From positions 1 through 9,509 of the forward strand of contig DASSOA010000132.1 in the NCBI GenBank assembly GCA_035701115.1: a stretch of DNA of 9,509 nucleotides. Reading direction: 5' to 3'. Below, piece after piece: positions 1-6,838 of this stretch (its first letter is position 1; every line of letters starts with the position of its first letter). A program made the translations under genes and the position numbers. The notes beneath the pieces are model-generated. The model was not told the DNA's origin. It ran no database searches and was given only the letters and a program-made list of their open reading frames with translations. Origin of the DNA: DASSKW01 sp035701115 (GTDB taxonomy: Bacteria; Pseudomonadota; Gammaproteobacteria; Natronospirales; REEB76).

Positions 1-2
1 CG

Positions 3-86
3 CTATGGGCGCGACGTTCCGTTTTGCACGTGCAAGGTACCCGCTTGCTTATCTATGAATGCTTTTTGCCGGGAGTAAGCGGCTGA
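3..86 (+). CDS. ubiC: Chorismate pyruvate-lyase, C-terminal end (5' truncated)
   Basis: The third forward frame is open from the window edge and ends at TGA 84-86. It encodes 27 residues beginning LWARRSVLHV and ending in YECFLPGVSG. This matches the C-terminus of UbiC as I recall it from E. coli, where an LWGRRS-type strand precedes a (T/S)E-x-FLP strand carrying the catalytic Glu; here that Glu sits in YECFLP. UbiC removes pyruvate from chorismate to give 4-hydroxybenzoate, the ring precursor of ubiquinone, in the cytoplasm. Its stop overlaps the ATG of the next gene by one base (TGATG), and that gene encodes the enzyme that uses 4-hydroxybenzoate, so context supports the call strongly. Most of the gene lies outside the window, so its start and promoter cannot be judged. 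Confidence 0.85.
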   Translation, partial: LWARRSVLHVQGTRLLIYECFLPGVSG

Positions 87-1021
87 TGGATGCGCGAGTC
101 GGAAACCTCTACAGGCAACTGCGCCGCAGTAGGCCGGTGAAGATATGGATACCCAAGGCAGTGGAACGCGGATGGGCCTACATGCGGCTGATGCGTTTGC
201 ACCGGCCAATCGGCAGTTTCCTGTTGCTGTGGCCCACCCTGTGGGCGTTGTGGCTGGCGGCGGATGGACATCCAACCCCGAAGCTGTTTGTGATTTTTGT
301 GGCCGGCGTTTTCATCATGCGTTCAGCCGGCTGCATCATGAATGATTTCGCGGACCGCAATTTCGATCCGCACGTCAAGCGCACGCGCGAACGGCCGTTG
401 GCCACACGCGAAGTGAATATTTACGAAGCGATGGTGCTGTTTGTGGTGCTTGGTCTGATTGCATTCGCGCTGGTGCTGACGCTCAACTGGCTCACCGTCG
501 GGCTCGCCGTGATCGGACTCGTTCTGGCGATGTCCTACCCGTTCATGAAGCGTTACACGTATCTGCCGCAGCCGTATCTTGGGCTGGCGTTCGGCTGGGG
601 CATTCCCATGGCTTACGCGGCAGTCACGGGACAGGTACCGACCGTGGCGTGGCTGATATTTATCGCCAACATCATCTGGTCAACCGTCTACGACACGATG
701 TATGCGATGGTGGACCGGCCTGACGATCTCAAGATCGGCGTGAAGTCGACAGCCATTCTGTTCGGCGATCTGGATCGTCTGATCGTCGGCCTGCTGCAGG
801 TGCTGTTGCTGCTGACATTACTGCTGATCGGTCACCGTCTGCATCTGAGCGGCGCGTATTACGCAGGATTGCTGTTCGCGGCAGGTTTCGCCGTGTATGA
901 GCAGTATCTCATCCGGCGCCGTGATCCGCAGCGCTGTTTCCAGGCATTTCTCAACAACAACTGGTTTGGAGCGGCCGTGTTTGCGGGAATTTTGTTGCAC
1001 TACACGTTTACGGCAGGCTGA
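86..1021 (+). CDS. ubiA: 4-hydroxybenzoate octaprenyltransferase (UbiA)
   Basis: This 311-residue integral membrane protein attaches the polyprenyl tail to 4-hydroxybenzoate, the second committed step of ubiquinone synthesis. The first Asp-rich motif, NDFADRNFDPHVKRT, lies at about residues 86-100. The second, DTMYAMVDRPDDLKIG, lies at about 203-218. Both bind the Mg-diphosphate of the prenyl donor and are close to the E. coli forms. Around them are eight to nine hydrophobic segments, starting with PIGSFLLLWPTLWALWLA near residue 41. The start at 86 is chosen because its ATG overlaps the ubiC stop (TGATG) and a GGGAG sequence lies about 10 nt upstream. An in-frame ATG at 59 has no such support. 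The N-terminus runs about 20 residues longer than E. coli UbiA. No independent promoter is visible, so it is probably co-transcribed with ubiC. Confidence 0.96.
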   Translation: MDARVGNLYRQLRRSRPVKIWIPKAVERGWAYMRLMRLHRPIGSFLLLWPTLWALWLAADGHPTPKLFVIFVAGVFIMRSAGCIMNDFADRNFDPHVKRTRERPLATREVNIYEAMVLFVVLGLIAFALVLTLNWLTVGLAVIGLVLAMSYPFMKRYTYLPQPYLGLAFGWGIPMAYAAVTGQVPTVAWLIFIANIIWSTVYDTMYAMVDRPDDLKIGVKSTAILFGDLDRLIVGLLQVLLLLTLLLIGHRLHLSGAYYAGLLFAAGFAVYEQYLIRRRDPQRCFQAFLNNNWFGAAVFAGILLHYTFTAG

Positions 1022-1029
1022 CAACCTGA

Positions 1030-2322
1030 TCAAAAGGTCTCCGGCGTATATTCATTGATGAACTGTGCAAATTCCTGCGGTGGCAGAGGCTGGCTGATGT
1101 AAAAGCCCTGCGCATAATGGCAGCCCATTGATTTCAGCGTCTTGAGTATTTCCAGGCTTTCGGCGCCTTCCGCCGCAACCTGCAGATCGAATGCCTGCGC
1201 CAGGTCGACAATCGTGCGCACGATGCCGGCATCGGCTTTGTCTTCCAGAATGTTCATGACGAAGCTCTTGTCAATCTTGAGTTCGCTTGCCGGGATGCTT
1301 TTGAAGTTGGCCAGCGACGAATAGCCGGTACCGAAGTCGTCGATCGAAACGGCCACGCCGCGCGTTTTGAGTTCGCGTATGGTGTCGAAACTGACTTCCG
1401 GGTGGCGCATCACCGCGGATTCGGTAATCTCAAGAGTCAGGCGATTGGGTTTGGTGCCCCAGATTGCCATGGCATCCGCGACCCGGCTGACCAGGGTGGA
1501 ATCGTCTTCCAGCAGCGAAGGCGAGATGTTGACGGCAACGGTAAGCGGCCCGAAGCGCGTCGGCCAGCTGGCGGCGTGTTGCAGTGCCATGTTCAACGCG
1601 GACCAGGTGAGCGCCTTGAGTTGTCCGGTGCGCAGTGCAATGGGAATGAACATGCTGGGCGGTACCAGGCCGCGGCGCGGGCTTTGCCAGCGCAACAATG
1701 CTTCAGCCCCGCAGGGCAACCCGCCGCGCAGATTGATTTTCGGCTGATAGTAGATTTCCATTTCGCCGTTCTGCATCGCGGCATCGAGTTCGCTCTCGAT
1801 GTCCCATGCATCGCTTATTTCGTCGGGTGCCGCCGCCGTATACACGGCATACGATTGATTGGTGTTGGCAGCCGTATTGAGCGCGAGCGCCGCATGCTGC
1901 ATGAGGGTGTCGGGTTTCGCGGCATGATCGGGAAACAGGGCGATGCCGATCTGCACGCCAATCGAAATGGAATTCCCGTCAATCTCAAACGGTGTGGTCA
2001 ACGCGCGCAGGACCTTGTGGGCCGCCAGTACGGCGTGTCCTTCGTTCATGATGTCCGGCAGGATGAGCGCGAATTCGAAATCGCCGGTACGCATGATGCG
2101 GTCGTCACGGCGGCATACCTCATCGAGCCGTTCCGCAAGATTCTCGAGCAGTGCCTCGGTCCGGTTGTGGCCGAACAAGGCACTGAATTCCTGGCCGCGT
2201 TTCACCTGCATGACCAGTAAGCCAAGTTGCCGGTCATGGTCGTGTGCCATGCGGATGTACGAAGCAAGATAACGGTTCAGCGACGAACGGTTGGGGCGCA
2301 GCGAAAGAATTTTGTCGGTCAT
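1030..2322 (-). CDS. GGDEF-EAL protein, probable c-di-GMP phosphodiesterase with degenerate GGDEF
   Basis: The 430-residue protein has a GGDEF-like domain (about 20-165) followed by an EAL domain (about 175-425). It has no visible signal peptide, membrane segment or PAS domain, so it is likely cytoplasmic. The GGDEF signature is replaced by TGDFE at residues 79-83, so cyclase activity is not expected. The EAL domain keeps the residues known for metal binding and catalysis: E207 in EALLRW, N265 in VNIS, E298 in LEITE, D328-D329 in DDFGTGYSSL, K349 in LKIDKSF, E385 in AAEGAE and Q405 in AQGF. It should hydrolyse c-di-GMP to pGpG; in related proteins the degenerate GGDEF domain often acts as a regulatory GTP sensor. 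It lies 27 bp downstream of the HD-GYP gene on the same strand, probably in one operon, and converges on ubiA. A GGGTGA about 10 nt before the ATG is a plausible ribosome binding site. Confidence 0.92.
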   Translation of the reverse strand: MTDKILSLRPNRSSLNRYLASYIRMAHDHDRQLGLLVMQVKRGQEFSALFGHNRTEALLENLAERLDEVCRRDDRIMRTGDFEFALILPDIMNEGHAVLAAHKVLRALTTPFEIDGNSISIGVQIGIALFPDHAAKPDTLMQHAALALNTAANTNQSYAVYTAAAPDEISDAWDIESELDAAMQNGEMEIYYQPKINLRGGLPCGAEALLRWQSPRRGLVPPSMFIPIALRTGQLKALTWSALNMALQHAASWPTRFGPLTVAVNISPSLLEDDSTLVSRVADAMAIWGTKPNRLTLEITESAVMRHPEVSFDTIRELKTRGVAVSIDDFGTGYSSLANFKSIPASELKIDKSFVMNILEDKADAGIVRTIVDLAQAFDLQVAAEGAESLEILKTLKSMGCHYAQGFYISQPLPPQEFAQFINEYTPETF

Positions 2323-2349
2323 GGATGCGTTGTCACCCGCGCTGACGGC

Positions 2350-3639
2350 TCACAGATAGAGTTCCTGCGGGTCGATTCCGTACGCGCCCGGTTCCAGACA
2401 TTTCTCGACGGACAGTTTCTCGACGTTGTGCCACTGGTTGTCATTCAGCAGGTCCACGATTTCGAAATGACGCAGGCGCTTCTTGCGCTCGTCTAGCACC
2501 AGCATGATGCGCGGACGCAGGCGCCGCGACTCGTTTTGCGCGATTACCACCCCGACTGCGCCGCTGCTCAATTCAACCAGCGATCCGGTCGGGTAAACGC
2601 CCACCACCTGCATGAACTGCTCAACCACTTCGGACTGAAACAGCGTATTCCGCCAACCATAGATTTCACGCACCGCCTGGTACGGGGAGCGCTGCGTGCC
2701 GTAGGGCCGTATGCTGGTGATGGCGTCGTAGCAGTCAACCATACCGGCAATCTTCGCGAACGTTGGAATCTGGTTGGCCTTGAGACCTTCGGGGTAACCG
2801 CTGCCGTCGTAACGCTCGTGATGGCTATGCACCATGTTGATGATTCGTGTCGAAATGCCCTCGGTGTTTTCCAGAATGGCTACGCTGTAATCGACGTGAT
2901 TGCGGACCACATGCCACTCGGTTTCGGTCAGTTTTGCAGGCTTCATCAAAAGACTAGCCGGCAGCCGCGTCTTGCCGACGTCGAACAGCATGCAACCCAG
3001 GCCGATTTCGTAGATCGCCTGCCGATCAAGCCCAAGGTGCCGCGCAAACGCGATGCCCCAGACCGAACAGCCGACCGAATGGTGATAGCTGTAGGAATCG
3101 TGTTTTTTCATGCGCGACAGCCAGATCATCGCATCCGGATTGCGCAGTACGCTTTCGACCACCGGTTCGACCGTCTGCTTGGCCAGATTGATGTCCAGCT
3201 GACCACCGTTTTGCAGGGTGTTCAGTATCTCCTGTGCGGCTTTCGTGGCATCGGTGTAGGTTTGCCGTGCGGATTCCAGTTCCTGTTCCACCGCCACCAC
3301 GGTCTTGTAAACCGTGCGGTTGCGGGCTCCGGCATTTGCAGCCGGGGAAGGGGACGGGTAACGCAGGCTGGTAACGCCCGTGATAGTGCGTTCGTTCGTT
3401 TCCGGACGGTTCTGTGGTTGTGATGGGGATCCGCCGGTATCGGCGACGCTCTGTTCGGTATCGATGAATACGTACTTGCAGTAACGGCGCAGCTCTTCCA
3501 GTTCGTCCTCGTTGCGCACGAAGAACCCCTGAAACAGGAACGGCGTTTCGGTCCATGGGCGGTCGAGCCGGGCAACGTACATGCCGAGTTGAACATCGGC
3601 GACATCGACGCGCGCGTGTTTTTGTTTTGTTGATTCCAT
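2350..3639 (-). CDS. HD-GYP domain protein with DUF3391-like N-terminus; HD motif altered
   Basis: The 429-residue protein opens with a DUF3391-like region (about 1-65, including LGMYVARLDRPW and TPFLFQGF). A variable Ser/Pro-rich linker follows, then an HD-GYP domain from about 175 to 380. Family landmarks present are YHHSVG near 186, VGKTRLP near 221, H248, HHE at 273-275, DGSGYP at 278-283 and VDCYDAIT near 301. The expected His-Asp pair reads Phe219-Asp220 (MLFDVGK), so one metal ligand of the HD site is missing. The protein may therefore be a weak or inactive c-di-GMP phosphodiesterase, or a binding or scaffold protein. Start: the ATG at 3639 puts the DUF3391-like region near the N-terminus. 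An in-frame ATG at 3684 would add 15 residues; neither has a strong ribosome binding site. The GGDEF-EAL gene follows in the same direction. Confidence 0.88.
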   Translation of the reverse strand: MESTKQKHARVDVADVQLGMYVARLDRPWTETPFLFQGFFVRNEDELEELRRYCKYVFIDTEQSVADTGGSPSQPQNRPETNERTITGVTSLRYPSPSPAANAGARNRTVYKTVVAVEQELESARQTYTDATKAAQEILNTLQNGGQLDINLAKQTVEPVVESVLRNPDAMIWLSRMKKHDSYSYHHSVGCSVWGIAFARHLGLDRQAIYEIGLGCMLFDVGKTRLPASLLMKPAKLTETEWHVVRNHVDYSVAILENTEGISTRIINMVHSHHERYDGSGYPEGLKANQIPTFAKIAGMVDCYDAITSIRPYGTQRSPYQAVREIYGWRNTLFQSEVVEQFMQVVGVYPTGSLVELSSGAVGVVIAQNESRRLRPRIMLVLDERKKRLRHFEIVDLLNDNQWHNVEKLSVEKCLEPGAYGIDPQELYL

Positions 3640-3725
3640 TACCTGTGCGCCCGTTAGCGTCCTGGGTGCTCCATCGGGACGCATATAGACAAGCCGGCGA
3701 GCCGGAAGTTGTTCACCATGCGCGC

Positions 3726-3756
3726 ATTATGCAGCCAATTCCATCTGATTTAACAA
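3726..3756 (-). promoter_or_regulatory. Candidate promoter for the HD-GYP / GGDEF-EAL operon
   Basis: Reading leftward, the gap between comF and the HD-GYP gene has a CATAAT box (3731-3726), five of six matches to TATAAT. A TTGTTA lies 19 bp upstream (3756-3751). An overlapping TTAAAT at 16 bp is an alternative -35. The 3706-3790 stretch is clearly richer in A and T than its surroundings. The implied start near 3719 leaves an untranslated leader of about 80 nt containing the near-perfect repeat CCGGC-GA-GCCGG (3694-3705). Spacing and -35 quality are imperfect, so this is tentative. Confidence 0.35.
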
Positions 3757-3793
3757 TAATCCATGCCGAATTTTCAATTTCCAACGTCGTACG

Positions 3794-4501
3794 TCAATGA
3801 ACGGCCCGCGCCAGGCTCCAGACCCGGATTCGCGCCGCTCCTGCGGCATGAAGACACCCCGCGAGTGCGGCGACCGTCGCCCCCGTGGTCACGACGTCAT
3901 CCAGAACCGCCACGTCCCGGCCGGCCACGCCAGCGGTGACTTCAAATGCGCCGCGCATATTGCGCAGGCGTGCCTTGTGGTCGAGGCGGGACTGCACGTC
4001 GGTGGGGCGAACCCGCCGGCACACATGCAGGGCCAGCGGGATACGAAGCCTTCCGGCGACCGGCCGTGCCAGCTCCACCGCCTGGTTGAATCCGCGCTCG
4101 CGGATGCGGCTGGTATGCAGCGGGACCGGGATCAGAAGCGCCGGACGCGGGCCGGGGTCGGCCGCCAGGAAATTCGCCAGCAGGCTCCCGAGCAGATGAC
4201 CCGTGGTCAGGTCGGAATGGAATTTGAAGCGCTGGATCAACTGGTCCAGCGGCCAGCCATACAGCAGGGGACTGCGGGCCTGATCCCAGACCGGCGGATG
4301 CCGCAGGCAGTGACCGCAGACCCGGTCGTCGCTCCCCGCAGGCAGCGGAGTGGCGCAGCGCCTGCACGCATGCCGGTTCCACGGCAGCTCCCGCTCGCAC
4401 GACGGACAGATGTCATATTTGAACCCGCCGCGCTGATTGCATAACAGGCAGATCGACGCGGCAATCCCGGGCTGTATATATTTTCGCCAGTTGTTCCACA
4501 T
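3794..4501 (-). CDS. comF: ComF family phosphoribosyltransferase-like protein
   Basis: The 235-residue protein has the two parts typical of ComF/GntX proteins. The N-terminal part has two zinc-knuckle pairs: CLLC at 18-21 with CPSC at 32-35, and CRRC at 46-49 with CGHC at 62-65. The C-terminal part is a type I phosphoribosyltransferase fold with the family motif RERGFNQ at 134-140 and the PRPP loop VAVLDDVVTTGAT at 197-209. ComF proteins act in the cytoplasm and are needed for DNA uptake in naturally competent species; the substrate of the phosphoribosyl site is not known to me. The ATG at 4501 is taken as start. A TTG two codons upstream (4507) is possible, and no clear ribosome binding site exists for either. 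It is divergent from bioB, an arrangement also known in Pseudomonas, with 149 bp between the start codons. Confidence 0.92.
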   Translation of the reverse strand: MWNNWRKYIQPGIAASICLLCNQRGGFKYDICPSCERELPWNRHACRRCATPLPAGSDDRVCGHCLRHPPVWDQARSPLLYGWPLDQLIQRFKFHSDLTTGHLLGSLLANFLAADPGPRPALLIPVPLHTSRIRERGFNQAVELARPVAGRLRIPLALHVCRRVRPTDVQSRLDHKARLRNMRGAFEVTAGVAGRDVAVLDDVVTTGATVAALAGCLHAAGAARIRVWSLARAVH

Positions 4502-4502
4502 G

Positions 4503-4521
4503 GTCAACGGAAGAAGTTGAC
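4503..4521. promoter_or_regulatory. Perfect inverted repeat over the bioB -35 box, possible operator
   Basis: GTCAAC (4503-4508) and GTTGAC (4516-4521) form a perfect 6-bp inverted repeat with a 7-bp spacer. The right arm contains the first five bases of the TTGACA -35 box of the candidate bioB promoter. The left arm lies directly upstream of the comF ATG. A protein bound here could block bioB transcription and would also sit on the comF translation start region. The repeat does not match the BirA operator consensus in arm sequence or spacing. Function is inferred from position only. Confidence 0.35.
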
Positions 4522-4544
4522 AGATGCCGGCGGCTGGCTACACT
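4517..4544 (+). promoter_or_regulatory. Candidate sigma70 promoter for bioBFHCD
   Basis: TTGACA (4517-4522) matches the -35 consensus perfectly. TACACT (4539-4544) matches four of six -10 bases, and the spacer is 16 bp. The predicted transcript start is near G4551, giving a bioB leader of about 100 nt. This is the best promoter-like sequence I could find upstream of the biotin operon. Confidence 0.6.
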
Positions 4545-4558
4545 GCCGGTGCTTTTGC

Positions 4559-4582
4559 AGCACGCCGATTTCCGTGCTTTTT
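4559..4582 (+). terminator. Terminator-like hairpin in the bioB leader, possible attenuator
   Basis: AGCACG (4559-4564) pairs perfectly with CGTGCT (4573-4578) around an 8-nt loop, and the right arm runs straight into a T tract (4578-4582). Read rightward this has the form of a weak intrinsic terminator inside the bioB leader. An upstream GTGCT (4549-4553) could pair with AGCAC (4559-4563) instead, as an antiterminator would. The predicted transcript start near 4551 would remove part of that arm, and termination after about 30 nt would be unusual. Confidence 0.3.
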
Positions 4583-4650
4583 GTATCTTGCGGGGCATGG
4601 TCGCCGCCTGCGCCAGCCAATGCAACCCGCGCCGATTCCGAGGAATGTCA

Positions 4651-5679
4651 ATGGCCACTGCACGTACCGATGTCCGCCATGACTGGACGCTCGCCGAGGT
4701 CCAGGCTCTGTTCGCGCTTCCGTTCAACGATCTGCTGTTCCATGCGCATTCGGTGCACCGGCGGCATTTCGATCCCAATACCGTGCAGGTCTCGACGCTG
4801 CTGTCCATCAAGACCGGCGCATGCCCGGAAGACTGTGCCTATTGCCCGCAGAGCGCGCGCTATCACACCGGGCTCAAGGCCGAAAAACTCATGCCGGTGG
4901 AGCAGGTCGTTGAAAAGGCGAAACTGGCGCGCGACAACGGCGCGACCCGTTTCTGCATGGGCGCGGCATATCGCGCGCCAAAGGACCGCGATCTCGACCA
5001 GATCATTGAAATGATCCACGCAGTCCGCGGCCTCGGCATGGAAACCTGCGCCACGCTCGGCATGCTGACCCGCGAGCAGGCGCAAAAGCTCGCCGATGCC
5101 GGCCTCGATTACTACAACCACAACATTGATACCTCGGCAGAGTATTACGGAGAAATCATTTCCACCCGCAAGTTCGAGGATCGCCTCGATACGCTCGACC
5201 ACGTGCGCGAGGCCGGTATGCATGTGTGTTGCGGCGGCATCATCGGTCTCGGCGAAAACAGCAGCGACCGCGCCAAAATGCTGCATACCCTGGCGACCTT
5301 GCCGCAGCATCCGGAATCGGTTCCCATCAATAAATTGGTGCAGGTGGAAGGCACGCCGTTGTTCGGCAACGAAGGCGTGGATCCCTTCGATTTCATTCGT
5401 GTGATTGCAGTGGCGCGCATCCTGATGCCCGAATCGCATGTACGTCTCTCCGCGGGACGCAGCGAAATGAGCGACGAAATGCAGGCGTTGACCTTTTTTG
5501 CCGGCGCCAACTCTATTTTCTACGGCGAGAAGCTGCTGACGACCGGCAACCCGGACACAGAGGCGGACCGCGCGCTGTTCACGCGGCTCGGCATAAAGCC
5601 GGAACCGTATCGCGCCGATGACAAACACGTGCACGTCGATCTGCATGCGGAGGAACATGAACGCCGCGCAGCGACTTGA
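4651..5679 (+). CDS. bioB: Biotin synthase (BioB)
   Basis: This 342-residue radical-SAM enzyme inserts sulfur into dethiobiotin, the last step of biotin synthesis. The radical-SAM [4Fe-4S] motif is C58-x3-C62-x2-C65 (CPEDCAYC). The ligands of the [2Fe-2S] sulfur-donor cluster are all present: C102 (FCMGAAYR), C133 (ETCATLG), C193 (HVCCGGIIGLGE) and R265 (VRLSAGR). They correspond to E. coli C97, C128, C188 and R260. Length matches the family (E. coli 346). The ATG at 4651 is chosen over the ATG at 4645 because GAGGA (4640-4644) sits 6 nt upstream of it but directly abuts the earlier one. It is the first gene of the biotin operon; the frame stays open upstream to about 4549, but that extension has no family similarity I recognise. 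bioF starts inside its 3' end. Confidence 0.97.
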   Translation: MATARTDVRHDWTLAEVQALFALPFNDLLFHAHSVHRRHFDPNTVQVSTLLSIKTGACPEDCAYCPQSARYHTGLKAEKLMPVEQVVEKAKLARDNGATRFCMGAAYRAPKDRDLDQIIEMIHAVRGLGMETCATLGMLTREQAQKLADAGLDYYNHNIDTSAEYYGEIISTRKFEDRLDTLDHVREAGMHVCCGGIIGLGENSSDRAKMLHTLATLPQHPESVPINKLVQVEGTPLFGNEGVDPFDFIRVIAVARILMPESHVRLSAGRSEMSDEMQALTFFAGANSIFYGEKLLTTGNPDTEADRALFTRLGIKPEPYRADDKHVHVDLHAEEHERRAAT

Positions 5680-6838
5680 CGCGACGCTGCGCGACGAACT
5701 CGAGACGCTGAAATCCCGGCAGTTGTATCGTCTGCGCCGTATCGTCGAGGGACCGCAGCAGACCGAGTTGGTCCTCGACGGCGTGCATTGTCTGAATTTC
5801 TCCAGCAACGATTATCTCGGATTGGCCGCCCATCCGGTGCTTGCATCGGCGGTGCGCGCGGCGCTCGACAGTTATGGTGTGGGCGCGGGCGCGGCGCATC
5901 TCGTGACCGGGCACACACGCGCGCATCACGCGCTTGAGGAAGAACTGGCGGCGTTCACCGGTCGGCCGCGTGCGCTGCTGTTTTCCACCGGTTACATGGC
6001 GAATCTCGGCGTTGCGTCGGCGTTGCTGAAGCGGGGCGATTCTGTATTCGAAGATCGTCTCAATCATGCCTCGCTGCTCGATGCCGGACTCGCAAGCGGC
6101 GCGCATTTCAGGCGTTACCCGCATGCCGATATACAGGCGTTGCGCGCGCAGCTGGGGGCGAGTGCCGGTCGCACGTTGGTGATGACCGATGGCGTATTCA
6201 GCATGGACGGCGATATTGCCCCGCTAACGGCACTCGCCGATTGTTGCGAGTGCAAAAGCGCATTCCTGATGGTGGACGACGCACACGGTGTCGGCGTCCT
6301 CGGTGCGCACGGGCGCGGCAGCCTTGAATACCACGGGCTGGGCCACGACGCCGTGCCGATTCTCATGGGCACGCTTGGCAAGGCGCTGGGCAGTTTCGGC
6401 GCGTTTGTAGCCGGCAGCGAAACGCTGATTGAAATGCTGATTCAGCGGGCGCGTACCTATATATACACAACGGCTTCGCCCCCGGCACTGGCGGAAGCCG
6501 CTCGCGCCGCGCTGCGGCTCGTGCAGACTGAAACGTGGCGGCGCGAGCGCCTGAGTTCACTTATCCGGCGCTTCCGCGAGGGCGCGCAGCAATTGGATTT
6601 GCCGCTGATGCCGTCGGAAACCGCGATCCAGCCGTTGCTGATCGGCGCTGCAGGCAGGACGATCGAGGTGTCTGAGCGATTGCGAAAGCTCGGTCTGCTG
6701 GTGATCGCAATCCGGCCACCCACCGTGCCGGAAGGCACCGCACGCCTGCGCATCACACTCACCGCGGCGCACAGCGACGTGCAGGTGGATCGTCTGCTCG
6801 ACGGATTGCAACAGGCCTTGAGAGAAACCGCTGCATGA
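5657..6838 (+). CDS. bioF: 8-amino-7-oxononanoate synthase (BioF)
   Basis: The 393-residue cytoplasmic PLP enzyme condenses pimeloyl-ACP (or -CoA) with L-alanine to give 8-amino-7-oxononanoate. Family features are NFSSNDYLGL at about 47-56, TGYMANLG near 111, H137 in NHASLLDAG (stacks on the cofactor), D208 and H210 in DDAHGVGVLG, and the PLP Schiff-base lysine K242 in MGTLGKALG. Length is close to E. coli BioF (384). The ATG at 5657 has GGAGG (5649-5653) just upstream. It overlaps the end of bioB by 23 nt, so ribosomes finishing bioB can couple onto it. An in-frame upstream ATG at 5618 lies deep in bioB and would add 13 residues unlike the family. The stop overlaps the bioH start as ATGA. 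Confidence 0.96.
   Translation: MNAAQRLDATLRDELETLKSRQLYRLRRIVEGPQQTELVLDGVHCLNFSSNDYLGLAAHPVLASAVRAALDSYGVGAGAAHLVTGHTRAHHALEEELAAFTGRPRALLFSTGYMANLGVASALLKRGDSVFEDRLNHASLLDAGLASGAHFRRYPHADIQALRAQLGASAGRTLVMTDGVFSMDGDIAPLTALADCCECKSAFLMVDDAHGVGVLGAHGRGSLEYHGLGHDAVPILMGTLGKALGSFGAFVAGSETLIEMLIQRARTYIYTTASPPALAEAARAALRLVQTETWRRERLSSLIRRFREGAQQLDLPLMPSETAIQPLLIGAAGRTIEVSERLRKLGLLVIAIRPPTVPEGTARLRITLTAAHSDVQVDRLLDGLQQALRETAA

Noticed and set aside
24..35. Perfect 12-bp palindrome TTGCACGTGCAA upstream of ubiA, resembling an operator
   Set aside because: It lies inside the ubiC reading frame (codons for L-H-V-Q), and ubiA overlaps the ubiC stop, so there is no promoter region here that needs an operator.
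1402..2220. Long plus-strand open frame opposite the GGDEF-EAL gene
   Set aside because: The minus strand encodes a protein with conserved EAL motifs throughout. The plus frame has no recognisable motif.
2536..3423. 295-residue plus-strand open frame opposite the HD-GYP gene
   Set aside because: It is antisense to a clearly conserved HD-GYP protein and has no recognisable features.
4563..4640. Near-direct repeat CGCCGATTTCCG / CGCCGATTCCG in the bioB leader
   Set aside because: Two copies of 11-12 nt with one base difference, 55 nt apart. One is in the hairpin loop region and the other just before the ribosome binding site. Too short and too few to call a repeat element.
4549..4650. N-terminal extension of BioB from a GTG at 4549
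   Set aside because: The extension overlaps the predicted transcript start, has no ribosome binding site and no family similarity I recognise. GAGGA at 4640-4644 fits the ATG at 4651.
4648..5808. 386-residue minus-strand open frame opposite bioB
   Set aside because: It is a mirror frame of a clear bioB/bioF coding region, without recognisable domains. Long antisense frames are common in GC-rich genes.
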